Shown here: positions 1-9,000 of the stretch, in pieces
Layout: the number at the start of each line of letters is the position of its first letter
Position numbering within the stretch: the first letter of the stretch is position 1
NCBI GenBank assembly: GCA_934394665.1
Contig: CAKRRS010000007.1
Coordinates: 1-60,804 of the forward strand
Direction: 5' to 3'
DNA length: 60,804 nt
DNA from: an uncultured Acetatifactor sp.
GTDB lineage: Bacteria > Bacillota > Clostridia > Lachnospirales > Lachnospiraceae
Made by a program: the position numbers and the translations under genes
Notes under the pieces: model-generated
Seen by the model: only the letters and a program-made list of their open reading frames with translations
What the model was told of the DNA's origin: nothing
Databases searched by the model: none

Positions 1-1
1 A

Positions 2-277
2 TCAATGCTAAAGGGGATAGAAGTTAAAAATTTTTCTTTATCAAAGGTTACTCGTTTTTACGAAACAGGTGTAAAAAGTTATTTTGGAGAGCAGCTAGTT
101 GAGTTTGGGTTTCCGGTAGATGCGATTAGAAGAATAGAAGACCAAAATAGAGAACTAATGACTATGGATGCGGAGCAGAGTAAGGGATACATACGTAGTC
201 ATTTGAACAATATTGTACAAGATTTAGATGCTTATGAAACAGATTTACTAAATAAAGCCTTGCCTTCAATTTTTTAA
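2..277 (+). CDS. C-terminal part of an unidentified protein (5' end outside window)
   Basis: The frame is open to the left edge and ends at TAA 275-277, leaving about 91 codons. An ATG lies at 5-7, but no ribosome site can be judged, so the gene probably continues upstream. The visible part is mostly helical and ends in a leucine-rich helix. I do not recognise a domain. Base composition is AT-rich, like the defence genes downstream, so it may be the tail of an accessory-region protein. No function is assigned. Confidence 0.5.
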   Translation, partial: SMLKGIEVKNFSLSKVTRFYETGVKSYFGEQLVEFGFPVDAIRRIEDQNRELMTMDAEQSKGYIRSHLNNIVQDLDAYETDLLNKALPSIF

Positions 278-610
278 TTGATGTTTAATAGGTGACTGTA
301 GGGTATGCATGGGATCTTGCTTTGTATCCAGAAGATCTAACAAGGTCTGGAAGTTTCTTTGTGGGGGGATATTCTGCTTCTGGAGATTTTGGATTATAAA
401 TAACATAGTTATGGAATGAAGCATGGAACGTTATGGAGAAAAAGATATTGCCCGCCAAGATACTGGACATAATTGTATTCCTAATATAGTCAAGAGACTT
501 AAGCGCAGAGTGATTCAGGGTCTTGGATATGTTGCACTTAAGGCTATGGAATGTGCATTGCTTAGCGAAAACATATAAAAAACTTTGAAAATATGGAGAT
601 TCTATTTTAT
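278..610. other. Intergenic stretch, possibly decayed coding DNA
   Basis: No convincing gene. One short open stretch from GTG 292 to TAA 397-399 (35 codons) has protein-like composition, rich in Gly, Ser and aromatics, but no ribosome site and no recognisable family. It may be a remnant of a deleted gene. The 3' part carries the GGAG (595-598) that serves as ribosome site for the next gene. Confidence 0.3.
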
Positions 611-1660
611 ATGGCAAAGAAAGAACCTAAAACATATAATCATTATATTCCACAGTTCTATTTGAAAAATTTTTCTGGAAACAACAGTATTGGAGTTTAC
701 AATTTTGAAAGACAAAAATTTGTTGATGAGGCACCAATTAGAAGAGTTGGAGGAAGAAATCATTTATATGGAGAAGATCCTATATTGGAAAACTGGTTTC
801 AGGAATTGGAAGGTCATTGGAGCAGCATCATAAATGAAATTTTGCATACAGAAAGAATACCACAAGATTCTACAAAATATACATATCTACTTATGTTTTT
901 GTATTTGAGCGATGTTAGAGGTGCAGAAGTTGCTGACAAGTTTCATGATTATAAATTACAAGAGGGGAAAAATATAGCAAAAATTTTAAATGCACATGGA
1001 AAAATTAAAGTATCAGAAGAATTTATAGATAATCTGACGTTAGAGATTGATCGCCCCAACTTGGTCTATATTCAAGGAATGCCCCAACTAATTCGCATGA
1101 TTTCAGGTTTGCGTCCGGTCTTGCTGATTAATGAAAGCGAGTGTGATTTTATAACATCAGATAGACCGGTAGTAAAATATAATAAATGGTTTTTAGAAAG
1201 GAATTATACCCATCCATGTGGTTTTGGTCATATGGGGGCTCAATGCTTCGTACCACTGTCCACAAGAATTTGTTTTTGTTTGTATGATGATACTGTGTAT
1301 GAAAACTGTTATGGGAAAAAAGATCGAATTAGAATTTATCAAACTGAAACAATAATAGAGTTTAATCGCTTGGCTGTAAATAATTCGTATAAAGAAATTT
1401 ATTATAGAAAAGAAGTAGAAAATAACTTAGATTCGATAGTCCGAAAAAAGAAAAGCATAGAAGAAGGCAATTGGTGTATTGGAAATCCTTCAAATGGATA
1501 TTTACAAAAAATAGAAAGTAGAGGAAATTATGAAAAAGTTAGTTTGCCGATGTTTAAAATAAGACCATTTTTCAAAACAGCGCCTTTTCCATATGGTGAT
1601 GAAGTTGGACCATTAAGAGAAGAAGCGTATTCTGTTTTAAATGAAAAGTTGGAGCGGTAA
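611..1660 (+). CDS. DUF4238 family protein
   Basis: A 349-residue protein. The N-terminal signature HYIPQFYLKNF (residues 11-21) is the hallmark of DUF4238 proteins, which are scattered in bacterial accessory regions and have no settled biochemical function. A central segment (GLRPVLLINESECDFITSD) also fits the family. I place the start at ATG 611 because the signature follows directly and GGAG lies 12 bases upstream; ATG 593 would add six residues without a ribosome site. There is no signal peptide or membrane segment, so it should be cytosolic. The AT-rich codon use matches the island genes rather than the later core genes. A defence role is only suggested by neighbourhood. Confidence 0.75.
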   Translation: MAKKEPKTYNHYIPQFYLKNFSGNNSIGVYNFERQKFVDEAPIRRVGGRNHLYGEDPILENWFQELEGHWSSIINEILHTERIPQDSTKYTYLLMFLYLSDVRGAEVADKFHDYKLQEGKNIAKILNAHGKIKVSEEFIDNLTLEIDRPNLVYIQGMPQLIRMISGLRPVLLINESECDFITSDRPVVKYNKWFLERNYTHPCGFGHMGAQCFVPLSTRICFCLYDDTVYENCYGKKDRIRIYQTETIIEFNRLAVNNSYKEIYYRKEVENNLDSIVRKKKSIEEGNWCIGNPSNGYLQKIESRGNYEKVSLPMFKIRPFFKTAPFPYGDEVGPLREEAYSVLNEKLER

Positions 1661-1906
1661 AATACCAGAATAAATTACTGTTTTTTTCTTTAGGCTGTCG
1701 TGAGAGGAATATTTTGGGGGCATCTACAGAAAGGATGAAGAATGGCGATAAGATTGCTGATGACCATTTACAAAAGGGAAAAAGGTGAATAGTAATCGAA
1801 CGATAGTATTTGCAGAAGGCAATAGATTTTGCTTTGAATGAAATAAAAAAGCGAATGGAGGAAGTTAAATAAAAAATTTAGGAAAGAGTGCAAAATTTTG
1901 ACGAGA

Positions 1907-1935
1907 TTGCAGTATTCCTGAAAATATGCTATGAT
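1907..1935 (+). promoter_or_regulatory. Putative promoter of the methyltransferase gene
   Basis: A -35 TTGCAG (1907-1912), 17-base spacer and -10 TATGAT (1930-1935) with an upstream TG fit a sigma-A promoter. Transcription would begin near 1942, one or two bases before ATG 1944, so the mRNA may have no leader. The preceding 280 bases hold no gene that I can support. Confidence 0.5.
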
Positions 1936-1943
1936 ACTTTTAA

Positions 1944-2552
1944 ATGAGCGAAAAAAGTAAAAAGAATCAGACAATTCAATATTATGATCAAAATGCCGCC
2001 GATTTTGTGGAGAACACGCGTAATGTAGATTTTCATGTAATGCAGGATGAGTTTATAGAAGGGCTTCCTGCTGGGGCGAAGATCCTGGATCTGGGCTGCG
2101 GCTCCGGAAGGGATACGAAATATTTCCTGGAGCATGGCTATCGGGTAGACGCGATAGACGGCTCCGCGGAACTGTGCGCGTTGGCATCAGAGTACACGGG
2201 GATTCCGGTGAAATGCCAGTTGTTCCAAGAGCTGGATGCATCGGAAGTGTATGACGGTATCTGGGCGTGTTCATCGCTGCTGCACTTATCCTATGGGGAA
2301 CTGGATGAAGTGTTATATCGCATCGAGAAGGCACTGAAGCCGCAGGGCATTTTGTACATGTCATTTAAGCATGGTGTATTTGAGGGGGAAAGGAACGGCA
2401 GATATTTTCTGGATTTTACAGAAGAGAAACTGGAGCAGCTGCTGAAAAAACATACAAGTTTACAGCAGCTGCGGAACTTTCTGACAGAAGATGTACGACC
2501 GGACAGGGAAGAAAGATGGTTGAATCTATTCCTGAAAAAGATCAATTCTTAA
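1944..2552 (+). CDS. Class I SAM-dependent methyltransferase
   Basis: A 202-residue Rossmann-fold methyltransferase. Motif I (ILDLGCGSGRD, residues 47-57) binds S-adenosylmethionine. Further on are an acidic motif II (VDAIDGS), a motif-IV-like strand (YDGIWACSSLLHL) and a KPQGILYMSFK strand typical of small-molecule methyltransferases. The substrate cannot be read from the sequence. The start at 1944 keeps the usual YDQNAADF pre-motif helix, yet there is no ribosome site; the promoter sits directly upstream, so translation may be leaderless. GC content is higher than the flanking AT-rich genes, which suggests a different origin. The 3' end overlaps the next gene by 37 bases. Confidence 0.85.
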   Translation: MSEKSKKNQTIQYYDQNAADFVENTRNVDFHVMQDEFIEGLPAGAKILDLGCGSGRDTKYFLEHGYRVDAIDGSAELCALASEYTGIPVKCQLFQELDASEVYDGIWACSSLLHLSYGELDEVLYRIEKALKPQGILYMSFKHGVFEGERNGRYFLDFTEEKLEQLLKKHTSLQQLRNFLTEDVRPDREERWLNLFLKKINS

Positions 2553-2851
2553 TTGCATATCCGAACTATGTCCTCCGGGAGACAGTGACTTATCCGAATG
2601 GCGGTGTGAGTCGCTTTTATGATGATGGGGTGGACATGGTCATTATCGATGATGAAATCTGCTCCTGCCGGGATGGCGAGCAGATTTTTCCTTATACACT
2701 GATCACAGATAAACAAAACCACTATATGAAAATATACCGGAGAGTGTTCCGATTCCTGGGATTCGATCCGGAAACGATAGAAAAATGCCTGCAGAAAAGC
2801 AGACAGGAAGTGCTGCACTCTAGCAAAAAGATTTCAGAAAGCTTTCTGTAA
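2516..2851 (+). CDS. Hypothetical protein overlapping the methyltransferase
   Basis: A 111-residue reading frame beginning inside the 3' end of the methyltransferase gene (37-base overlap) after a GGGAAGAAAG ribosome-site-like stretch. The product has a beta-rich N-terminal half (TVTYPNGGVSRFYDDGVDMVII) and a helical C-terminus. I recognise no family. The overlap and matching GC content favour a real, translationally coupled gene; a fragment of a longer ancestral protein is the main alternative. Confidence 0.5.
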   Translation: MVESIPEKDQFLIAYPNYVLRETVTYPNGGVSRFYDDGVDMVIIDDEICSCRDGEQIFPYTLITDKQNHYMKIYRRVFRFLGFDPETIEKCLQKSRQEVLHSSKKISESFL

Positions 2852-3001
2852 TGAAAAGAGGATAAAAGAGGGAGGATGGGCAGAGATGTGGATAAGAAAA
2901 TCCCAAGGAAGATAGTTGTGCAAATTGAAAAAATCAATTTCGGAGATATGCATAAAAACATCCATTTGCTGGCGTGGGTGTGAACTGTAACCATCGCTTA
3001 G

Positions 3002-3048
3002 ATTTAGCGCAGTAAAGTCCTTAATATTGGACTTATACTGTGCTAAAT
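3002..3048. repeat. Large imperfect palindrome upstream of the ssp-like operon
   Basis: Left arm 3002-3020 and right arm 3029-3048 are complementary over almost 19 bases around an 8-base centre, with one bulged base and one mismatch. No U-run follows, so it is not a standard terminator. It sits about 65 bases upstream of the operon promoter and could be a protein-binding site, an RNA hairpin or a junction relic. Confidence 0.5.
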
Positions 3049-3091
3049 TCATAATTAAAGGATAATTATAAAACCCAAATATAAATATAGT

Positions 3092-3133
3092 CTTTAGATT
3101 TCTAAAGATACAAATGACATATATCGTCTTTAG
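3092..3133. promoter_or_regulatory. Operator-like repeats (TCTTTAGA half-sites)
   Basis: TCTTTAGA (3092-3099) and TCTAAAGA (3102-3109) form a perfect inverted repeat with a 2-base gap. A third half-site, TCTTTAG (3127-3133), lies between the -35 and -10 of the promoter. The arrangement suits repression by a dimeric regulator, most simply the HTH protein encoded just downstream. That link is inferred. Confidence 0.5.
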
Positions 3134-3142
3134 TGATATAAT
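3114..3142 (+). promoter_or_regulatory. Promoter of the ssp-like operon
   Basis: A -35-like ATGACA near 3114-3119 and a perfect -10 TATAAT (3137-3142) are about 17 bases apart. Transcription would start around 3149 and give a leader of about 34 bases ending in an AAAGG ribosome site before ATG 3183. No other clear promoter was found until the gap before the DUF262 gene. Confidence 0.6.
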
Positions 3143-3182
3143 TCTAACATATACGAATTGATATTTCACGAAAGGTAAAACA

Positions 3183-3404
3183 ATGTCAGTTTCATACAAT
3201 GGTTTATGGAAAATACTGATCGATCGAAACATGTATCGTAAGGATTTGGCGGAAAAACTTAATATTAGCTCTGCAACAATAGCCAAAATGGGGAAAGGTG
3301 AAAGTGTCTCCATGGATGTGTTAGAAAGGATATGTACATATCTGGATTGCAACATAGGTGACATAATGAGTTTTGAAAAAGACAATGCAAAAGAGAGTGT
3401 ATAA
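3183..3404 (+). CDS. Small HTH (Cro/C1-type) regulator
   Basis: A 73-residue DNA-binding protein made up almost wholly of one XRE-type helix-turn-helix: DLAEKLNISSATIAKMGKGE gives the two core helices, and the C-terminal CTYLDCNIGDIM is typical of the HTH_26 subgroup. Ribosome site AAAGG precedes the ATG. It is the first gene of the operon, three bases from the next, behind a promoter with repeated sites, so autoregulation and control of the modification genes are likely. It has no sensor domain, so a signal would have to act through partner proteins or operator occupancy. Confidence 0.85.
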   Translation: MSVSYNGLWKILIDRNMYRKDLAEKLNISSATIAKMGKGESVSMDVLERICTYLDCNIGDIMSFEKDNAKESV

Positions 3405-3407
3405 AGT

Positions 3408-5138
3408 ATGATTGAAAGAATATGTCCTAAATGCAGGATTCCCATGAATGGAGAGCGTTGCAGTAATCCAGATTGTGGAAGTTTAACGCAAATGACATCC
3501 AAGATATATTGGTGTGATGAATGTAATATTCCCATTTTTGATATGGATTGCCCCATATGTACTAACAAGGGAAGATATATAGCTTCTGATATAAGACCGG
3601 TATTTCCGGAAGAAAATATGCTTATTTCTTTAATACTAACAGGAGATGCTTTGCATTATCAGAAATCTTCAGCTTGGTATGGAAATAATAACTACATTAT
3701 TGACGGGAAAAAAGTAAAATTATCGGTTTCAACCATAAATAAATGGCCGATAGAAAAAGTTAAAGAATTAAAAGATCAGTATGATATGAATGCTGCAAAA
3801 TTAGATTATAGCTATTTTGATGAATATAAAAGAGCTTTTATAGCAGCAAATACAGATAGATATAATGCTATTACAGAAGAGGCAGTTCATTATGTTCAAC
3901 AGTATAAGGATAGATACAGTATTGATGACATGATGGTATCTTTTAGTGGAGGAAAAGACTCCACAGTGACGTCACACATTGTAAATACAGCACTTGGCAC
4001 AAATAAAGTCCTTCATGTTTTTGGCGATACCACATTGGAATTTCCATATACTATGGAATATAAGAAGCGCTTTAATAGAAATGAAGAGTCACAAGGAGTA
4101 AGAATTTTAACTGCTAAAAATAGAGAAAAAAACTTTGAAGAATTGTGTGATGTTGTAGGACCACCTAGTAGAGTAATGAGATGGTGTTGCACAGTTTTTA
4201 AAACGGGAGCTATTCAAAAAACAATAGCCTCTGCATTTAAAGATAAAACAAATATATTGAGTTTTCAAGGAATTAGACATAGTGAATCTGTTAGTAGAAG
4301 CAAATATGAAAGAGAGAGTGACAGCCCTAAAATAACTAAGCAAAAAGTAGCATCTCCTATTATTGATTGGTTTGACTTTGATGTTTGGCTTTATATATTG
4401 GCAACAGGCATAGACTTCAATGAAGCATATCGTTTAGGCTGGACGAGAGTAGGATGCTGGTGTTGCCCTAATAATGGTGGATGGTCTGAATTTTTATCCA
4501 AAGTGCATATGTACGATCAATATGTACATTGGCATAAGCTACTTGTGGATTTTGCAACAACAATTGGAAAACCTGACCCTGAGGAATACGTATCACAGGG
4601 AGGCTGGAAAGCACGACAGGGTGGAAATGGACTTGCCGCTGCACAGACATCGGTTGTAGCGTATGAACCGTGCGCAACGGATGAAAATGCATTTAACTAT
4701 GAATTACAGCGTCCTATAACGGAAGAGTTCTATGAATTGTTTAAGCCTTTTGGGTATATCAATAAGGAACTTGGAAACAAACGTTTAGGTGAGGTATATG
4801 TCTTAAACAAAGCAGGAAAAGTTGTACTTGTTCTTCAGGGAAGAATGGGAAGCACTAAGCTTAAAGTGACCATTAAAGATACACATCTTGCTGGAGCAAG
4901 AAATTTAGCGGCTGCTGAGGGAAGAGTGCAGTGTCAGCTTACTAAATATCAAATGTGTTTAGGGTGTAAAGCATGTGAAAGTGTATGCAGGCATGATGCC
5001 ATTAGTGTGAAAGATGATGGTACTGGAAAGATTGCTTATACAATTAACGATGAGAAATGTAAGCGTTGCACTGAGTGTGTTAATCATTTTAATGCAGGCT
5101 GCTACATGAGAAAAGTATTATGTATAAAGAGGACTTAA
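3408..5138 (+). CDS. PAPS-reductase family sulfurtransferase with ferredoxin domain (SspD/DndC-like)
   Basis: A 576-residue protein expected to activate and transfer sulfur for DNA phosphorothioate modification, as DndC/SspD do using sulfur from a cysteine desulfurase. Four N-terminal CxxC-type pairs (C6/C9, C18/C23, C36/C39, C48/C51) look like two zinc ribbons. The PP-loop SGGKDS (180-185) marks the ATP pyrophosphatase/PAPS reductase fold. Internal cysteines C260-C261 and C350/C352/C353 could bind an iron-sulfur cluster. The C-terminus holds two ferredoxin-type sets (C517, C520, C523, C527 and C551, C554, C557, C565), predicting two [4Fe-4S] clusters. Stand-alone DndC proteins lack this fused ferredoxin; the layout recalls archaeal PAPS-reductase-like proteins. 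The substrate is inferred from the neighbours; sulfate assimilation is unlikely because no sulfate genes are nearby. Confidence 0.85.
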   Translation: MIERICPKCRIPMNGERCSNPDCGSLTQMTSKIYWCDECNIPIFDMDCPICTNKGRYIASDIRPVFPEENMLISLILTGDALHYQKSSAWYGNNNYIIDGKKVKLSVSTINKWPIEKVKELKDQYDMNAAKLDYSYFDEYKRAFIAANTDRYNAITEEAVHYVQQYKDRYSIDDMMVSFSGGKDSTVTSHIVNTALGTNKVLHVFGDTTLEFPYTMEYKKRFNRNEESQGVRILTAKNREKNFEELCDVVGPPSRVMRWCCTVFKTGAIQKTIASAFKDKTNILSFQGIRHSESVSRSKYERESDSPKITKQKVASPIIDWFDFDVWLYILATGIDFNEAYRLGWTRVGCWCCPNNGGWSEFLSKVHMYDQYVHWHKLLVDFATTIGKPDPEEYVSQGGWKARQGGNGLAAAQTSVVAYEPCATDENAFNYELQRPITEEFYELFKPFGYINKELGNKRLGEVYVLNKAGKVVLVLQGRMGSTKLKVTIKDTHLAGARNLAAAEGRVQCQLTKYQMCLGCKACESVCRHDAISVKDDGTGKIAYTINDEKCKRCTECVNHFNAGCYMRKVLCIKRT

Positions 5139-5139
5139 T

Positions 5140-6006
5140 ATGGCAACAAACACAAAAATAAAAATAAGACTTCAAGGTCATGAAAAATTTGCGTTAAGAG
5201 ATGGGTGGCTTACAAAGGGGCTGAGTATTATAGACAAAAGACCAGATGCTTTTTTGGGAAGTGAGGGACCTGATCTTTTTGGCATTGGAAATAATATGGT
5301 GAAGTCCCTTAGATATTGGATGAAGGCATTTAAACTTATCGAAGAAAATCCGGGCGTAGGAGCAAAACTTTCTGAACTTGGAAAAATCATTTTACAGAAT
5401 GATGTATATCTAGAAAAAAATTTTACTTTATGGATTCTGCATTCGCAAATTGCTAAAAATATTGCAGATGCGACTACATGGTACATGTTTTTTAACAAAT
5501 GTAATGTAATAGATATGGAAAAAGATGAGATAGAAAAAATTTTGTATCGTGAAATATCTCAATATGTCATGGGACAACCGTTTTCTGAAAACTCGTTAAA
5601 GAACGATGTAGATGTTCTGCTGAACATGTATAGTAAGAATAAAGTGAACATTGATCCTGAGGATAAAAGTCAGTCTCCTTTTGCAAATTTAGGTCTCGTC
5701 AAAAATACAGAAAATCTCTATTCTCAAACAAGTCCTAAGAGACGTGATATTGATGAATGGGTAGTGCTGTATGAATTAGCAGAAATGATGCGGGATAAAA
5801 ACGAAATATCTATAGAGAGAGTATTGAATGGAACATGCGGTATTTCACATATCTATCAGGTGAAACCGGTTCTGGCAAATGAATTGCTTGATCGGCTGGA
5901 TGCTGCTGAATACATTCGTGTAGACAGGACGGCTGGATTGGATATGATATATCGGACAAAAGCTTTCACAACAGAGAGCGTAATGGCGGACTATTATAAA
6001 AGATAA
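5140..6006 (+). CDS. DUF4007 family protein (SspB-like)
   Basis: A 288-residue protein starting one base after the sulfurtransferase stop, with GAGG 8-11 bases upstream. The N-terminal GHEKFALRDGWLTKG and the following DLFGIGNNMVKSLRYW segment match DUF4007. In studied Ssp systems a DUF4007 protein, SspB, nicks DNA and helps choose the modified site; that role is taken from the family and not visible as a motif here. The C-terminal third looks like a winged-helix region (ISHIYQVKPVLANELLDRL). It is cytosolic. Together with the genes on both sides it makes the phosphorothioation assignment much stronger than any single gene would. Confidence 0.8.
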   Translation: MATNTKIKIRLQGHEKFALRDGWLTKGLSIIDKRPDAFLGSEGPDLFGIGNNMVKSLRYWMKAFKLIEENPGVGAKLSELGKIILQNDVYLEKNFTLWILHSQIAKNIADATTWYMFFNKCNVIDMEKDEIEKILYREISQYVMGQPFSENSLKNDVDVLLNMYSKNKVNIDPEDKSQSPFANLGLVKNTENLYSQTSPKRRDIDEWVVLYELAEMMRDKNEISIERVLNGTCGISHIYQVKPVLANELLDRLDAAEYIRVDRTAGLDMIYRTKAFTTESVMADYYKR

Positions 6007-6026
6007 AAGAAACGAGAAGAGTGCAG

Positions 6027-9000
6027 ATGGCCATTAAGAGTTTAAATGAAATCATAAAATTTAATAATAGCTTTAAAACATCCATAAATTTATACCTTAG
6101 TTTGAATAAGGCGGAAAAAGTACTAAGCTATATTCCAACAAAATCATCTGTTAATTTTTTGGATGGCTATATGCAGGCAACCATAAATAATAAGGAACAG
6201 GCGACACTGCTTGTAGGACCTTATGGCAAGGGAAAGTCACACTTATTATTAGTATTGCTTGCTATTTTATCAATGGAAAGAACTGGTGAGAATACTCAAA
6301 TAATAGAAGAGTTAGCTGACAAAATTTCTGCTGTAGATGAATTGGGAGAACAGGCAGCTTCTGATGTAAAATTATTATGGAGTAAGAATAGATTTTTACC
6401 AGTTATAATCAATGATACTACTGGTGATTTAAATCAAGCATTTTTATTGGCATTGAACGATGCTTTAAAAAGAGAAAAATTGGTTGATTTGGCACCCGAT
6501 ACATACTATTCGATTGCATTAAACAGGATAGAAGACTGGCAAGAAAATTATCCGGAGACCTATCATGATTTTATTACAGAATTAAAAAGCATTGGAATAG
6601 AACACAAAGAATTTATTTATGAGTTGAAAAGATATTCACGGACAGCGCTAGATACTTTTATTAGTGTATATCCAAAGATTACATCTGGAAGTATATTTAA
6701 CCCATTGGCTGTATCGGAAGTATTGCCGCTGTATAAAAGTGTTAGTGAACGTCTGGTAGAAGACTATGGGTTTTCGGGAATTTATATAGTATTTGATGAG
6801 TTTAGTAAGTTCATCGAGGGACTGACGGATGGTAATGTCGGAAATAACATGAAGTTACTTCAGGACATGTGTGAATTGGCAACGGATTCATCGAATGCGA
6901 AGATATTTATTACGATGATTGCACATAAGAGCATAAAAGAATATGGCAAATATCTATCCGGTGACATTATTAATGCATTTACTGGAATAGAAGGTCGTAT
7001 TGTTGAAAAACATTTTGTTACGTCATCCAAAAATAATTATGAACTGGTATCACATGCAATTATTAAAAATTCTAGAGCTTTGGGGCAAATACCGAACGCT
7101 GGAAAAATAGTAGGTCCCACAGCTTTAGAAAATTACCATCAGCTACCGGTATTTAATTGCAATTTTGAAAGAAAAGATTTTGATGAAATAATATTAAAAG
7201 GATGCTATCCCTTAAATCCACTTGCAACTTATTTACTTCTTAATATTAGTGAAAAAGTTGCACAGAATGAAAGAACATTGTTTACTTTTATTTCTAATGA
7301 TGAACCTAACAGTATGGCTCGATATGTCTTAGATCATGATAAGTCAAAGGACTGGGTGATTGGCGCAGACCTGATTTATGATTACTTTAGTGGCTTATTT
7401 AAAAAGGATGTCAATAATGAATTTATTCATAACATATGGTTGGGCGCAGAGGTAGCACTTTCAAAATGTTCTTCGGAAGACGAGCGAAAAGTGATTAAGG
7501 CTATGGCTGTCATCCAAATTGTAAACAAAGAGGATGAAGTGCTGGCAAATGAAACATATTTAAGCTTGGCGGTACGACTGAAGGAAGGCACTTCTGCATT
7601 AGAAGCGCTTACACAGAAAAATATTATATACAGAAAGAAATCTACAGGAGCTTATGTATATAAGACGCAGGCTGGAATTGAACTGAGAACTGAAATTAAA
7701 AAGCTTAAAGAGATTAAGGGAAATAATGTAAATTATGGGAAGGCATTATTAGATATAAATAGTGCTTATTATATAGTCCCTAGAAAATATAATGCAATGC
7801 ATTCTATGACGAGATACTTCCAACATGAGTATATGGAAGCAGAGTATTTTCTTAATGTAGAATCTGCAGAAGTATTTTTTGACTCTCAAATGAAAGCAGA
7901 TGGTAAGGTTATAACTTTATTCAGCAGAAAGGCTATCCAACAAGACGCTGTAATAGAAAAGGTAGAGGAGTTAAGACGTAAGAATCTCGTAGTAGTGGTC
8001 CCTGAGAAAAAGATATCATGTGAGAAAGAACTAGTAGAATATGAAATATTGCAGGATATTAGAAAAAACTCATTCTTATCGATTAATAGTGATATTGCAA
8101 AAAGGGAAGTTCCGCTTTTAGAAGAGGATATTATTGATACTGTACGCAATAGATGTACAGAAGTATATCTAGAGGATAAGAATTGTAAGGTATTAGCATT
8201 TGATGGAAAGCATGTAGTTGAATACAAGGCAAATCAAGAGGAAAATGCGGTAAATAGCAGTTGTGAACTGGTATATTACAAAACACCTGAAATAAATAAT
8301 GAAATAATCAACCGAACCACGATAGAAAGTGCACAGACAAAAAAAACTCGATTGAACATTATAGCTGAACTTCTTTCGACGAAAGGGGAGGTAGAGCCAC
8401 AGTTTTATAAAGGAACAAACCAAGAAGCCACTATTTTCAGAGCCCTGTTTGATAGAACAGGAATTATTGATGACACAGGGGAGAATTATACAAAAGAAAT
8501 TTTAGATCTTCTTGACAAATTTATTGATGAATGCGGTGTAGAAAAACATTCATTGAAAGAAGCGATTGCATTATTGACATCGGAACCGTACGGCATGCGT
8601 ATGGGGGTAATCCCGATATATTTTGCATATGTGTTGTCAAGACGACATGAGGATATTGTGGCATATTATGCAAAGGGTGAAATACAAATAACCCCAGAAG
8701 TTGTTGTCAATATGTGCGAACATGCGGCAGACTATTCGTTGTTTGTTTCGAGAGAAGATTACCTGAAAGAAGAATATATAAGACAAATGAACGAATTGTT
8801 TTCAGTAAATGAGAGCATAAACCTTACGGATAACAGAATTAAAAATATAGTATTATGTATGCAGAGATGGTTTCGTTCCTTGCCGCAGGCAACGCGGAAT
8901 TTGGCTGAAATATCGGATTATCCAAATCAGGAAGTAAGTGTAGGATTAAAAGTATTTAAGAAGATACTGCAAAAAGTGGAATACAATCCTTATGAAATTG

